Counted from the stretch's first letter, positions 9,379 to 18,783 are shown. The stretch is 64,000 bases of DNA from Nostoc sp. UHCC 0302 (GCF_038096175.1 NZ_CP151099.1:6922001-6986000); one strand, 5' to 3'. Notes: a model not told the origin generated them from the letters alone. A program made the numbers and translations.

Positions 9379-9882
9379 ATGTACATCTCAATTCGCCAAG
9401 CAAATATACAGGATACTTTGATAGTCTCAGATGTACTGTTAGAAGCAGCTTCGTGGCTTCAACAGCGTGGTATCCCTTTGTGGCATGATAGTGAGGTTTC
9501 GCCAGCAAGTATCTCTAAAGATGTTACTAACGGCTTGTATTTTATTGCTGAGTGGGCTGGTGAACCTGCTGGTACAATTAGGTTTCAGCTTGAGGATTTA
9601 CTTTTCTGGCCAGATATTTCTCAGGAAGATTCAGCGTTTATACATCGCTTCGCAGTTCGACGGCGTTACTCTGGTGGTAAAGTTTCTTCCGCATTACTAA
9701 CTTGGGCAATCGAACACGCACAAACTCTCGGTAGATATTATTTACGTCTAGATTGTGATGCTTCACGTCCACGCCTCAAAGCAGTATATGAACGCTTTGG
9801 TTTCCGTCATCACAGTGATAGACAAGTTGGCGCTTATTTTGTTTCTCGTTACGAATATGAAATACTTTCACAAGTGACCTAA
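9379..9882 (+). CDS. GNAT-family N-acetyltransferase
   Basis: A 167-residue Gcn5-related acetyltransferase. The core strand and acetyl-CoA loop appear as FIHRFAVRRRYSGGKVSSALLTWAIEHA, followed by YLRLDCDASRPRLKAVYERFGF, the usual motif-B end of small-molecule acetyltransferases. The substrate is unknown. It lies 24 bases after mnmE and 7 bases before the SDR gene, suggesting one transcript. Confidence 0.82.
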   Translation: MYISIRQANIQDTLIVSDVLLEAASWLQQRGIPLWHDSEVSPASISKDVTNGLYFIAEWAGEPAGTIRFQLEDLLFWPDISQEDSAFIHRFAVRRRYSGGKVSSALLTWAIEHAQTLGRYYLRLDCDASRPRLKAVYERFGFRHHSDRQVGAYFVSRYEYEILSQVT

Positions 9883-9889
9883 TACTTAT

Positions 9890-10660
9890 ATGTCTTTTAT
9901 TGATGAAATTAATCCTGCCCACGCATTAATTGTTGGAGCCAGCCAAGGCATAGGTTTGGGTTTTGTGAAAAGATTGCTGCAAGATGACAGAATTGCTAAA
10001 GTTTATGCAACTTATCGGCAACCAGAATCTGCTTCTGAGTTAATCGCTCTTGCAGATGAAAATTCAGAGCGATTAACTTGTTTATTGATGGATATTACTG
10101 ATGAGTTACATATTTCTGGATGTGTGGAACAGATACGTACCAAAACTAACAAGCTACATTTAGTAGTTAACTGTGTAGGATTGCTGCATGAGGGGACTTT
10201 ACAACCAGAAAAAAGCTTAAAACAGCTAAATTCAGAAAATTTGCTGCGTTACTTTCAGATAAATAGTATTGGTGCTGTCTTACTGGCTAAATATTTATTG
10301 CCTCTATTGCGTCATCAAGAACGTAGTGTTTTTGCAACTATTTCTGCCAAACTTGGGAGTATTGGCGATAATCAACTTGGTGGCTGGTATGGTTATCGCG
10401 CCTCGAAAGCTGCACTCAATATGTTTATCCGAACTGTTGCAATTGAGTATCGCAGAAGTTGTCCTAAAACTTTAGTAGTGACATTGCATCCTGGTACGAC
10501 TGATACACGCCTTTCTAGTCCTTTCCAAAGCAATGTACCTACGGAGAAATTATTCTTAGTAGAGCGCACTGTTGAGCAATTGCTGACTGTTATTGAACAA
10601 CTTCAAGAAAGCGATAGTGGACAATTTTTTTCTTGGGATGGAAGCAGATTGCCTTGGTAA
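9890..10660 (+). CDS. Short-chain dehydrogenase/reductase (C-factor-like)
   Basis: Rossmann fold with the cofactor loop GASQGIGLGF (residues about 17-26), NCVG near 95, the catalytic Ser region (ATISAKLGS) and YGYRASKAALN, which supplies Tyr-x-x-x-Lys. At 256 residues it has the normal SDR length. It resembles the CsgA/C-factor-like SDRs whose substrates are generally unknown. It is the last gene of the mnmE-GNAT-SDR run. Confidence 0.85.
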   Translation: MSFIDEINPAHALIVGASQGIGLGFVKRLLQDDRIAKVYATYRQPESASELIALADENSERLTCLLMDITDELHISGCVEQIRTKTNKLHLVVNCVGLLHEGTLQPEKSLKQLNSENLLRYFQINSIGAVLLAKYLLPLLRHQERSVFATISAKLGSIGDNQLGGWYGYRASKAALNMFIRTVAIEYRRSCPKTLVVTLHPGTTDTRLSSPFQSNVPTEKLFLVERTVEQLLTVIEQLQESDSGQFFSWDGSRLPW

Positions 10661-10699
10661 AAGAAGTTTACTGAGTTTGCAACAGAGTAATGGATAAAG

Positions 10700-10752
10700 T
10701 GCGATAAGCGTTCGCGATAGCGTCCCGTAGGGAAGGAGTACAGCTATCGCCT
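10700..10752. repeat. Dispersed GC-rich repeat (GCGATAGCGTCCCG type)
   Basis: Contains GCGATAAGCGTTCGCGATAG followed by CGTCCCGTAGGGA and the inverted AGCTATCGCC, so it can fold back. The style matches the elements near 3.8, 19.6 and 47.9 kb. It lies in the gap after the SDR gene. Confidence 0.5.
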
Positions 10753-10875
10753 ATTTGAATATCACCAGTTATACCTTTTCATTTTAATCAGGCTACAAAT
10801 TTCGTGGATAGAGGCGTAGAGTTATACACCCCTACCCATGTATTTAATTCAGATATAACTTGTTCCCATTACACA

Positions 10876-11490
10876 TCAACTAGTTGCATCACCAATTGGA
10901 TTAATATCTCCAACAAATTTTAATAAATCCACGATTGTAAACGTACCTGAAGTTTTAGCAGGTAGTATAGGTTTCCAATCTGGGTTAATCGCCAAAAATG
11001 AGCTGCTATCTTCTTCTAGTAAACCAACAAAAACTTCAGCGAGAATACGGCTTCCTACTTGCCCTAAACGCTGTCCTTGACCCTGGATTTGGGCTTCTTT
11101 TAGAATGTAGTACCATAACGGTGACTCAATATCAAACCCATGTTTAGCTGCAACTGCTCCATCTGGCCCAGTAGCAATTTCAGCCCTAGTTAATCGTTTT
11201 AATTTTAAGAACCGAGCTACACTTTGACCAGATGGCAAACCAACACTACGACCGCGACGCAGATTTCTTACAGCCAGGGAACTTGGTTGTGGTACATTTG
11301 GCAAATTCTTCAAGGGTTCAACTAAAAAAGGATCTAGCTTGCGGCTAGGATTAAATGGCACAGCTGGGTCAATCTCGAAAAACCTTCTCCAGTCAATTAC
11401 CCAATCACTGGGAATAGGAACATTTATTACATCGCCTCTTGCTCCTGACTTGGCAGTAAAAAAGCTGCTTTCGGTATCATCATTCTTTCC
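10876..11490 (-). pseudogene. Animal-type heme peroxidase, 5'-truncated remnant
   Basis: The frame read from 11490 down to the stop at 10876 gives about 200 residues of the C-terminal part of a myeloperoxidase-type peroxidase, of the kind seen in cyanobacterial 'peroxidase family' and linoleate dioxygenase-like proteins. Visible blocks are SDWVIDWRRFFEI, SRKLDPFLVEPLKNLP, LAVRNLRRGRSVGLPSGQ, PLWYYILKEA and VGSRILAEVFVGLLEEDSSS. An in-frame TAG sits at 11491-11493, there is no ATG, and the N-terminal part with the distal His/Arg and proximal His is absent. The only possible start is GTG 11361, inside the homologous region. I therefore call it a remnant. Confidence 0.72.
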
Positions 11491-11662
11491 CTACACAATT
11501 GGTAGTTGGTCTTACTCTCTATTAATTTGGATTTGAAAGGTTCGTAGTTAGCGCTGTAATTCAATACCGCGCTAACTATTCAATTTTCGGTTGACAAACT
11601 ACTAGGAATAATTCACGCTTTTAACATAGATCGACAGCTTTTTGCTACTATGTTTACCTAAA

Positions 11663-12934
11663 TTACGCATTTATAATCTGCAAAACTTGTACCTCATCTC
11701 CTGCGGAAATTAATGTTTTACCCACTGGTAAAACTGCTAAGGCATTAGTTTGAGCTAAATTAATTAAGTTACCAGAACTATGACTACCACCAGCTTTGTA
11801 GAATTCATAAACCCCATCAGTTAAATTTAAACGTCCCCAAATATAAGTTTCTCGCTTGCCGTCCGATCGCAACTCATCATGCGATCGCACTTTCAAAAAT
11901 ACTGGTTCCCAACCTTCAGCAATTCCAGCAAGTTTTTTAATGACTGGTTGCACAAACCGCCAAAAAGTCACCAACACAGCAGCCGGGTTCCCAGGTAAAC
12001 CAAAATAAAGTGTTGAGTGCTTCGTATAGACGCGATTAATCGCGTCTGTACAAGTTGGAAAAGTGGCAACGGTGAGGGGTTTTCCTGGCCTCATTTCCAC
12101 AGCACGAATGTGAATTTTTGCCTCTAATGACTCCAAAATTTTGTCAACATAGTCGTAATCTCCGACTGAAACCCCACCAGAAGAAAGAACTATATCGGCG
12201 TTAGCTATGGCGTGGACAATAACTTCCTGAAGGGCAATTGGTTCATCCTTCACAATACCTAAAATCAACGGTTCTGCCCCACTTTCTCTTACCAAAGCTG
12301 CCAAGGCATACTGATTAGAATCGACTATTTGCCCTGGTTGCAGCGGTTTCTCAGGTGTTACCAACTCATTACCTGTTGAAAAAATCGCCACCCGTGGACG
12401 GCGGTAAACATTTAATTGTGGGCATTGTGCAGCTGCTAACACAGCAATTTCTGGAGCATTTAACCTAATCCCTGCTGGTAGTAGTGGTGTTCCAGCTTGG
12501 TAAAAAGATGCTTTGTGTCTAACAAAATCTTGGAGTTTTGGTGTAGTTAAGATAAAAACACGGTTATCTTCCTGGCGTGTCCTCTCTTGTATGACTACAG
12601 TATCTGCACCTTTTGGCATGACTGCACCCGTAAAAATCCGCGCTGCTTGTCCTGCTTGAATTGTGGATTTGGGTTGATATCCAGCAGGAATCTCTTCAAC
12701 AATTGACAAAACGGTTGGTTTTTCTTCGCTAGAGTGCTGCACATCTTCGTAACGTACAGCATAGCCATCCATTGCCGAATTATCCCAATGAGGAAAATCC
12801 AGCGGACTGGTGACAGGCGTTGCCAAAATGCGACTATCTGCTGCTAATAAATCTACAATTTCTGTATCCCGTTGATGATCTAACGGTTTTACCAAATTTA
12901 ATATAGTTGCTTCTGCATCGCTGACTGGTAGCAT
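11663..12934 (-). CDS. moeA: MoeA, molybdopterin molybdenumtransferase, with in-frame repeat
   Basis: MoeA inserts molybdate into adenylylated molybdopterin. Motifs seen: LDFPHWDNSAMDGYAVR, IPAGYQP, ARIFTGAVMPKGADTVV, IFSTGNELV, VLSSGGVSVGDYDYV, RPGKPLTVATF and YFGLPGNPAAV. I start at ATG 12934 (MLPVSDAEATIL); an upstream in-frame start at 12994 is also open. Between VATFP and STLYFGLPGNP the protein has about 12 extra residues (TCTDAINRVYTKH), encoded by a 28-base palindrome at 12024-12051 that belongs to a family of intergenic hairpins in this window. Its partner moaA is 48 kb away. The enzyme is probably still functional because all motifs remain. Confidence 0.94.
   Translation of the reverse strand: MLPVSDAEATILNLVKPLDHQRDTEIVDLLAADSRILATPVTSPLDFPHWDNSAMDGYAVRYEDVQHSSEEKPTVLSIVEEIPAGYQPKSTIQAGQAARIFTGAVMPKGADTVVIQERTRQEDNRVFILTTPKLQDFVRHKASFYQAGTPLLPAGIRLNAPEIAVLAAAQCPQLNVYRRPRVAIFSTGNELVTPEKPLQPGQIVDSNQYALAALVRESGAEPLILGIVKDEPIALQEVIVHAIANADIVLSSGGVSVGDYDYVDKILESLEAKIHIRAVEMRPGKPLTVATFPTCTDAINRVYTKHSTLYFGLPGNPAAVLVTFWRFVQPVIKKLAGIAEGWEPVFLKVRSHDELRSDGKRETYIWGRLNLTDGVYEFYKAGGSHSSGNLINLAQTNALAVLPVGKTLISAGDEVQVLQIINA
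12024..12051. repeat. 28-base palindromic dispersed repeat inside moeA
   Basis: A near-perfect palindrome with arms GTATAGACGCGATT and AATCGCGTCTGTAC, related to the GTAGAGACG... hairpins at 18669, 19601, 28712 and 32330. Here it is translated as part of MoeA without breaking the frame. Confidence 0.85.
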
Positions 12935-12994
12935 AGCGATCGCCTCCAACTTTTGAACTTTATGCCTGTAAAGTAACACTGACCACTCAATCAA

Positions 12995-13437
12995 GAAAAT
13001 ATATTATCCTGAATGAAATCTGTAGCTACCCAAATCCCAATTACTACAATCATTCCCATACTGGCTGTTATTGACTGCTATCGGCGATTGCCCAAGGGGC
13101 AGTGGCAAAGCCAATCGCACTTAGCAACAGTTGAAATAGCTGGAGGCGGATTTTGTATCTCAGTATGGCGTGGAAGTGTGGCAAGAGGTTTTTAACTTCC
13201 GTGTCCTACCAGCACTGGATAAAGATTCTAGTCTTTGGTTGCTGGTTCACTGGTGTGGAGAAGGAATTAACTGGGTTAAAGATGTGGCTTTGTGAGGAAA
13301 CTAAAAATTATCCGCATAATTTTAAGATGCAAAGCTTCTTTTGTTTAAAGCCCACTCAGTATCTCAGCCCTCACCTTAATATTGAAAACAGGAGCAACGA
13401 TTATTCCCCACCCCCTAAATAAAAACACTTATTTTGT
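12995..13437 (+). pseudogene. Possible gene remnant between moeA and the RDD gene
   Basis: No intact gene. In the plus strand one frame gives YWLLLTAIGDCPRGSGKANRT, stop, QQLK, stop, then LEADFVSQYGVEVWQEVFNF, RVLPALDKDSSLWLLVHWCG and EGINWVKDVAL before TGA at about 13293. The last 60 residues have codon use and composition like a real protein but no plausible start codon. I cannot name the family. It may be the tail of a decayed gene; the alternative is chance. Confidence 0.3.
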
Positions 13438-13995
13438 ATGACCATCGAACGAGTTCGCCCAAAACACTATCCCAAGGCTGAGATTGGGCGCAGAGGTTTG
13501 GCCTTGGGGCTTGATTTTATCGTTGTTTGGTTAATCAGTTCTTTACTAGGAAGCGGCAATATCGGTATTCAATTTGCTCAAATCCTAGTTTTTATCATCG
13601 GTTGGCTGGTTTTGCGGGTAGTGTTGGTATACAACAATCAAGGACAAAGTTTAGGGCGTTGGGCATTCGATTTAAAAGTGTTGGAAGTCGAAAATGGGCA
13701 AGTAGTGGGCAGAATTCCAGATTTACAAGCTCTGTCGAAGCGCGAAGCGATTATTGGCTGTGGTGCGCTATTAGTGGCAGTTGCTTTAACCAACATTAGA
13801 GCCAATCCTACTGCTATACTTCTAATACTTCCCCTGGCAATTGATTGTAGTTCTGCCTTCTCTGATACTCAGATGCGGCAAGCTTGGCACGATCGCTATG
13901 CCGGAACTTTCATAGTTTCGTCACGTCGAGGCTACTCGCTAGATATAAAAGTCAAGCGACTACTTGATAATGTACGGCGAAATGTGAGAAGATAG
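13438..13995 (+). CDS. RDD-family membrane protein
   Basis: A 185-residue protein with three or four hydrophobic segments. The first follows RRGLALGLDFIVVWLIS, whose Arg and Asp fit the RDD pattern; the next is ILVFIIGWLVLRVVLVY, with GQSLGRWAFDLKVLEVENGQ between helices as usual for RDD proteins. A hydrophobic stretch (ALLVAVALTNI, ILLILPLAI) is followed by QAWHDRYAGTFIVSSRRG, also typical. The family is thought to include transport-related membrane proteins; no specific role can be assigned. It lies 43 bases upstream of rpmG. Confidence 0.8.
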   Translation: MTIERVRPKHYPKAEIGRRGLALGLDFIVVWLISSLLGSGNIGIQFAQILVFIIGWLVLRVVLVYNNQGQSLGRWAFDLKVLEVENGQVVGRIPDLQALSKREAIIGCGALLVAVALTNIRANPTAILLILPLAIDCSSAFSDTQMRQAWHDRYAGTFIVSSRRGYSLDIKVKRLLDNVRRNVRR

Positions 13996-14038
13996 TAATT
14001 TGTGTTAATTCTCCTCAGGCTTTACTGTTTGTAAGATT

Positions 14039-14233
14039 ATGGCTAAGAGTAAAGGTGCCCGCATAATCGTGACACTTGAATGTACGGAATGCCGCACTAA
14101 CCCAGACAAGCGCTCTGCTGGTGTTTCACGCTATACCAGCACTAAGAACCGCCGCAACACAACTAATCGGCTAGAACTGAACAAGTTCTGCACCCACTGC
14201 AACAAACACACTGTTCACAAGGAAATTAAGTAG
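14039..14233 (+). CDS. rpmG: Ribosomal protein L33
   Basis: A 64-residue large-subunit protein. It retains both zinc-ribbon cysteine pairs (CTEC and CTHC) around [20 protein letters not shown], so it is the zinc-binding C+ form. It starts MAKSKGARI and is two bases upstream of rpsR, a pairing common in cyanobacteria and plastids. Confidence 0.97.
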   Translation: MAKSKGARIIVTLECTECRTNPDKRSAGVSRYTSTKNRRNTTNRLELNKFCTHCNKHTVHKEIK

Positions 14234-14235
14234 AG

Positions 14236-14451
14236 ATGAGCTATTATCGCCGTCGCCTGTCCCCAATCAAGCCAGGAGAACCAATCGATTACAAAGATGT
14301 TGATTTGCTGCGTAAGTTTGTCACCGAGCGGGGCAAGATATTACCACGTCGGATAACTGGACTGACATCTCAACAACAACGAGAATTGACATTAGCAATT
14401 AAGCGATCGCGGATTGTGGCTTTGTTGCCATTTATCAACGCGGAAGCGTAA
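14236..14451 (+). CDS. rpsR: Ribosomal protein S18
   Basis: A 71-residue small-subunit protein with [40 protein letters not shown] and [10 protein letters not shown], all diagnostic for bS18. It follows rpmG directly. An STRR-type block (14461-14521) separates it from the ribonuclease gene. Confidence 0.97.
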   Translation: MSYYRRRLSPIKPGEPIDYKDVDLLRKFVTERGKILPRRITGLTSQQQRELTLAIKRSRIVALLPFINAEA

Positions 14452-14460
14452 ACTTCTTTG

Positions 14461-14521
14461 ATGAGTGATGAGTTATGAGTGATGAGTTAAGAATCAAAAC
14501 TCCTAACTCCTAACTCTTAAC
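14461..14521. repeat. Heptamer tandem repeat downstream of rpsR
   Basis: GATGAGTTATGAGTGATGAG-type heptamers followed by the complementary ACTCCTAACTCCTAACTCTT run. The two halves can pair as a hairpin at the end of the rpmG-rpsR transcript. Confidence 0.65.
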
Positions 14522-14572
14522 TAAAACGTATAAAGTATTTAAACTGTTTACTAAATATAAAGTGCGAGAGCT

Positions 14573-16633
14573 GTGGAGAAGGGGACGCTAGTTGAATTTA
14601 GGGTTCAAGGCGATCGTCGTCTGGGGATCGTAGAACGTCCAGACGGAAAAACCCGCTGGTTTGTGGTAGATGAACGCGGTCAATCCCACAGCCTCGCGCC
14701 TAGACAAATTACCTATACAGTCAACGGTCAAACATACAAGCTATCTGAAATAAACAGCTTTTTGGAACAGGTTCAGCCTTATTTAGATCCATCTAGCTTG
14801 GAAGTGGCTTGGGAATTATTAGTAGAGGATGGGGAAACAGTCACCCCAGACCAAATGGCGAATCTGCTTTTTTCGGAATCAGATCCGCCTTATTGTTACG
14901 CCGCCTACTGCTTGTTATCAGAAGATAAACTCTATTTCAAGCAAAAAGGCGAGGCTTACGAGCCGCGAACTGCTGCTCAGGTGGCAGAACGCAAGCACCA
15001 GATAGAAGTAGAGGCTCTCAAAGCTAAGGGACAGCAGGAATTTTTGGCTCGTGTAGAGCAGGCACTCAAGGGTGAAGCAGTAGAATGGCAGCGCCACGAT
15101 CGCCAGCGCATAGAAGGACTGGAAAAATACGCAGCGCTACTTGCTGACACCGCGCGGATGGGTGTCAATTATGACTCTTTGGCTCGTGCTTATCCTCCTC
15201 CAGCTCCAGTTTTGGAAACTATGACCATGCTGGGACGCTCCGCGACTCCTCAAGGAGCCTTTCAACTTTTGGTGGACTTGGGGTGGTGGAATCCTAATGA
15301 AAATTTGTTCCTGCGTCGTTCGTCAATTCCGATTCAATTTCCCAACAAGGTATTAGAAGTGGCGCAGCAGCGTTTGGATTTCCCACCGACCGATTTAGAT
15401 GCAAATCGCCTGGATTTGACTCACCTCAAGGTATATACAATTGATGATGAAAGTACCACCGAGATCGACGATGGTCTAAGTTGGGAAATACTACCTGATA
15501 GCAAAGAGCGATTGTGGATACACATAGCTGATCCCACTCGCTTGTTAGCACCAGAAGATGATTTAGACTTAGAAGCTAGAAAGCGAGGTAGTACAGTTTA
15601 CCTACCTACGGGGATGATTCCCATGTTCCCAGAGCTATTGGCAACTGGCCCAATGAGCTTGGTACAAGGAAAGGTTTGTTACGCCCTCAGCTTTGGTGTT
15701 GTTTTAGATCCTAACGGGGCAGTACAAGATTACAGCATTCATGCCAGCTTGATTAAGCCGACTTACCGCCTTACCTACGAAGATGTCGATGAAATGCTGG
15801 AATTAGGCGTGGAAGCCGAGCCAGAAATTAAAGCGATCGCAACTTGGGCGCAGCGGCGTAAAACTTGGCGATATGCTCAAGGAGCCATCAGCATTAATAT
15901 GCCGGAGGCAATGATCAAAGTCAAAGATGACGAGATCAACATTGACATCTTAGATGATTCCCCGTCCCGGCAACTAGTAGCAGAGATGATGATTCTTGCC
16001 GGTGAAGTTGCAGCTCGCTACGGTCAAGCTCACAATATTCCTTTGCCCTTTCGTGGTCAACCACAGCCAGAATTACCCCCAGAAGAAGAATTACTCTTGC
16101 TTCCCGCAGGATTTGTTCGCGCCTGCGCTATGCGTCGTTGTATGCCTAAGAGTGAAATGAGCATCACGCCTTTGCGTCATGCTGGTTTAGGTTTAAATAC
16201 TTACACTCAAGCAACTTCTCCTATTCGCCGCTACAGTGACTTGCTTACCCACTTTCAATTAAAAGCCCACTTGCGCGGTGAGGTTCTGCCATTTTCAGCG
16301 GAAGCACTAAAAGAAGTGATGATGACTGTGACCACGACTACCCAAGAGGTAACGATGGTGGAACGTCAAACTAATAGATATTATGCTCTAGAGTATTTAC
16401 GCCGTCATCCAGAGCAAGTTTGGCAGGTCACAGTCTTGATGTGGCTACGGGAAGACAGCAACTTAGCATTAATTCTGTTAGAAGATTTGGGCTTACAGTT
16501 GCCAATGTCTTTTAGACGCATCGTGAGATTGGGCGAACAAATATTAGTAAAAGTTAGCCTTGCTGACCCGCAAAAAGATATGATCCAGTTCCAGGAAATA
16601 ATTTATCAAGAAGCCCAAATAGCTGCGAATTAA
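14573..16633 (+). CDS. RNase II/R (RNB) family exoribonuclease
   Basis: A 686-residue RNB-family protein expected to degrade RNA 3' to 5'. An N-terminal basic beta domain (EFRVQGDRRLGIVERPDGK) precedes the RNB catalytic domain at about 285-560. The metal-binding strip is TIDDESTTEIDDGLSW: D291, E297, D299, D300. In E. coli RNase II the second position is D207; here it is Glu. Further motifs are HIADPTRL, RKRGSTVYLP and YTQATSPIRRYSDLLTH, and an S1-like tail closes the protein. The start is GTG 14573; no closer ATG fits. Similar proteins are standard in cyanobacteria. Confidence 0.9.
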   Translation: MEKGTLVEFRVQGDRRLGIVERPDGKTRWFVVDERGQSHSLAPRQITYTVNGQTYKLSEINSFLEQVQPYLDPSSLEVAWELLVEDGETVTPDQMANLLFSESDPPYCYAAYCLLSEDKLYFKQKGEAYEPRTAAQVAERKHQIEVEALKAKGQQEFLARVEQALKGEAVEWQRHDRQRIEGLEKYAALLADTARMGVNYDSLARAYPPPAPVLETMTMLGRSATPQGAFQLLVDLGWWNPNENLFLRRSSIPIQFPNKVLEVAQQRLDFPPTDLDANRLDLTHLKVYTIDDESTTEIDDGLSWEILPDSKERLWIHIADPTRLLAPEDDLDLEARKRGSTVYLPTGMIPMFPELLATGPMSLVQGKVCYALSFGVVLDPNGAVQDYSIHASLIKPTYRLTYEDVDEMLELGVEAEPEIKAIATWAQRRKTWRYAQGAISINMPEAMIKVKDDEINIDILDDSPSRQLVAEMMILAGEVAARYGQAHNIPLPFRGQPQPELPPEEELLLLPAGFVRACAMRRCMPKSEMSITPLRHAGLGLNTYTQATSPIRRYSDLLTHFQLKAHLRGEVLPFSAEALKEVMMTVTTTTQEVTMVERQTNRYYALEYLRRHPEQVWQVTVLMWLREDSNLALILLEDLGLQLPMSFRRIVRLGEQILVKVSLADPQKDMIQFQEIIYQEAQIAAN

Positions 16634-16725
16634 TCCTAGCTTCAACTGATTTAGAGCAGTAAAGAAGGAAATTAAGAAATTCATAATGGGTAATAGTTAA
16701 ATTACCCATCACATTATGACAGCGC

Positions 16726-18324
16726 TTAACTAACTACTGCTTCAGCTTTTTCTTCTACTTTTTCCTTCACTAGCACATAAGGTTTTTCTGCGCCTTGTGC
16801 TAAATATTGGGCCAGTTGACTTTCAATTTCGTCACGGACAATTTGGCGATACTCAAGAAAATGCTCATTATGGGCGCAGGCGGAGAGGTAATGCTCGGCA
16901 ACTCCTGGATTATGCTTGATAATGCTAAATAAATGATGCCAGAACTTCCAGCGGGTTTCCCGCTTGATTCCTTGTCGCCAAATCACAATCAACAACGCTT
17001 TTATAACCACCAATTCTGGCGTTTTGGCTGGTGCTTTCCAACTCGGCGCACCCATCTTCAAGAAACAACGGTATGTGCGATCCAAGTATTTTACTGGGTC
17101 GTATAAAGCACAAAAAGCCTCAACATATTCTCTAGCGATATCTTCCAAAGGACGGGTGGCGATAAAGTTCATCAAAGTCGTCTGGTTAATATTGCCGTCT
17201 TGATTTTCCCGTAGTCGTCCTTCTTTTTTCAGGCGATGCCACAATGCGGTGTTTGGTAGCGCTTGCAACATTGCGAAAGTAGTAGAGGGAATCGCTGCTT
17301 GTTCCGCAAAACGGACAATGCGATCGCCTGCACCTGCTTTTTCGCCATCAAACCCAATAATAAACCCAGCCATTGGGCGCAAACCTGCTTTAATAATGGC
17401 TTCCACTGCATCAGTTAAAGAACTACGGGTATTTTGAAACTTCTTCGTCATTTGCAAGCTATCTTCATCTGGTGTTTCAATTCCCAAAAACACCGCAGCA
17501 AAGCCAGATTCAACCATCAACTCCATTAATTCTGGATCTTGTGCTAAATCAATTGAGGCTTCAGTGTCAAACCGGAAAGGATATTGATGTTCTGCCATCC
17601 AGACTTTTAACTCTTTGAGCAACAATTTGACATTTCGTTTGTTGCCAATAAAGTTGTCATCCACCATGAACACACCCCGCCGCCAACCCAATTCATAAAG
17701 GTAATCTAACTCTGCTAAAAGTTGTGCTGGGGTTTTGGTACGCGGTTTACGACCATAGAGAACAATAATGTCACAAAATTCGCACTGGAAAGGACACCCG
17801 CGCGAAAACTGCACCGACATCATGTCATAAGCATCAAATTCTAATAAATCAAAGCGAGGTATTGGGGTATTTGTAACATCCGGTTTTTCTGTGGCGCGGA
17901 AAGTTCCAGAGGTTTCGCCCCGTTGAATTGCTTCAATAAACATGGGCAGAGTAATTTCCCCTTCATCTAAAATGAGAAAATCAGCGCCAACATTTTGAAC
18001 TTCATGAGGTACAGAAGTAGGGTAAGGGCCACCTACTGCGACTAACTTACCCCGTCGCTTTGCTTCTGTGATTTGATCCAGTAAATCTTGTTTCTGGACA
18101 ATCATCGCGGACAAAATTACTACATCTGCCCATGCCCATTCTTCTTCTGTAACTGGACGAATGTTGCGATCAACAAGCTTGAATTCCCATTCTTGAGGCA
18201 AGATTGCCGCCACTGTTACTAAACCTAAAGGAGGCAACAAGACCTTGCGATTTACTAACGCTAAAATTTTTTCGTATGACCAAAAGGTTTTAGGAAATAT
18301 TGGATATACTAGTAAAACTCGCAT
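16726..18324 (-). CDS. B12-binding-domain radical SAM protein (DUF4070)
   Basis: Residues 1-135 look like a cobalamin-binding domain (MRVLLVYPIFPKTFWSYEKI, then VGGPYPTSVP). The radical SAM core carries CxxxCxxC as CPFQCEFCD (C177, C181, C184), with FMVDDNFIGNKRN and FLGIETPDEDSL further on. A C-terminal DUF4070-like helical region follows. Such enzymes often methylate or rearrange unactivated carbons. It resembles, but is distinct from, the hopanoid C-2 methylase HpnP in its N-terminal block, so I do not use that name. It is a single gene with non-coding sequence on both sides. Confidence 0.85.
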   Translation of the reverse strand: MRVLLVYPIFPKTFWSYEKILALVNRKVLLPPLGLVTVAAILPQEWEFKLVDRNIRPVTEEEWAWADVVILSAMIVQKQDLLDQITEAKRRGKLVAVGGPYPTSVPHEVQNVGADFLILDEGEITLPMFIEAIQRGETSGTFRATEKPDVTNTPIPRFDLLEFDAYDMMSVQFSRGCPFQCEFCDIIVLYGRKPRTKTPAQLLAELDYLYELGWRRGVFMVDDNFIGNKRNVKLLLKELKVWMAEHQYPFRFDTEASIDLAQDPELMELMVESGFAAVFLGIETPDEDSLQMTKKFQNTRSSLTDAVEAIIKAGLRPMAGFIIGFDGEKAGAGDRIVRFAEQAAIPSTTFAMLQALPNTALWHRLKKEGRLRENQDGNINQTTLMNFIATRPLEDIAREYVEAFCALYDPVKYLDRTYRCFLKMGAPSWKAPAKTPELVVIKALLIVIWRQGIKRETRWKFWHHLFSIIKHNPGVAEHYLSACAHNEHFLEYRQIVRDEIESQLAQYLAQGAEKPYVLVKEKVEEKAEAVVS

Positions 18325-18783
18325 TTATTATCGTTCCTCACACTTTAATTGTTATCCTACTCTAACGAAAATTAAGACTAATTAACTTTTTAGTAAATTT
18401 GCCTTAGTCTATCACTAATATTTTGTTAACAAATAGAAATAATTTTAGTAGGAATACATCTATCAAGGCTAGCTGTTGTAACTGTAGTTAGTACTATAGC
18501 CATACTAAATCATTCGTGCTCGATAATAAATATCTCCATTTTTTTGATAAGTTAGCGAGATGTAGCTTTCAATCGTCATACATCAAATAAGATTTTTAAA
18601 TAAAAATTTGTATTACTTGCCTTAAAAAGGTGAATGAAACTATTTTCATCATTATAATTTTTGTAAAAGTAGAGACGTTGCAATATAACGTCTCTACAGA
18701 GATGAGCAGTTATGGAAATTATCTTATCTGAGCCTATTGCTTGTTATGGCAGTTTTGGGTTAACTGTAGGTAATTGACTATCA
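18325..18783. other. Intergenic region with a GTAGAGACG hairpin
   Basis: AT-rich with no gene seen. At 18669-18697 arms GTAGAGACGTT and AACGTCTCTAC enclose seven bases, a member of the dispersed hairpin family. It lies downstream of the SPOR-like exported protein gene (minus strand) and could end its transcript, though there is no T-run. Confidence 0.6.

Noticed and set aside
16726-18324. HpnP (2-methylhopanoid methylase) as identity of the B12-radical SAM protein
   Set aside because: The CEFCD and VDDNFIGN blocks are shared by the wider family; the N-terminal block differs from HpnP as I know it and no hopanoid genes are near.
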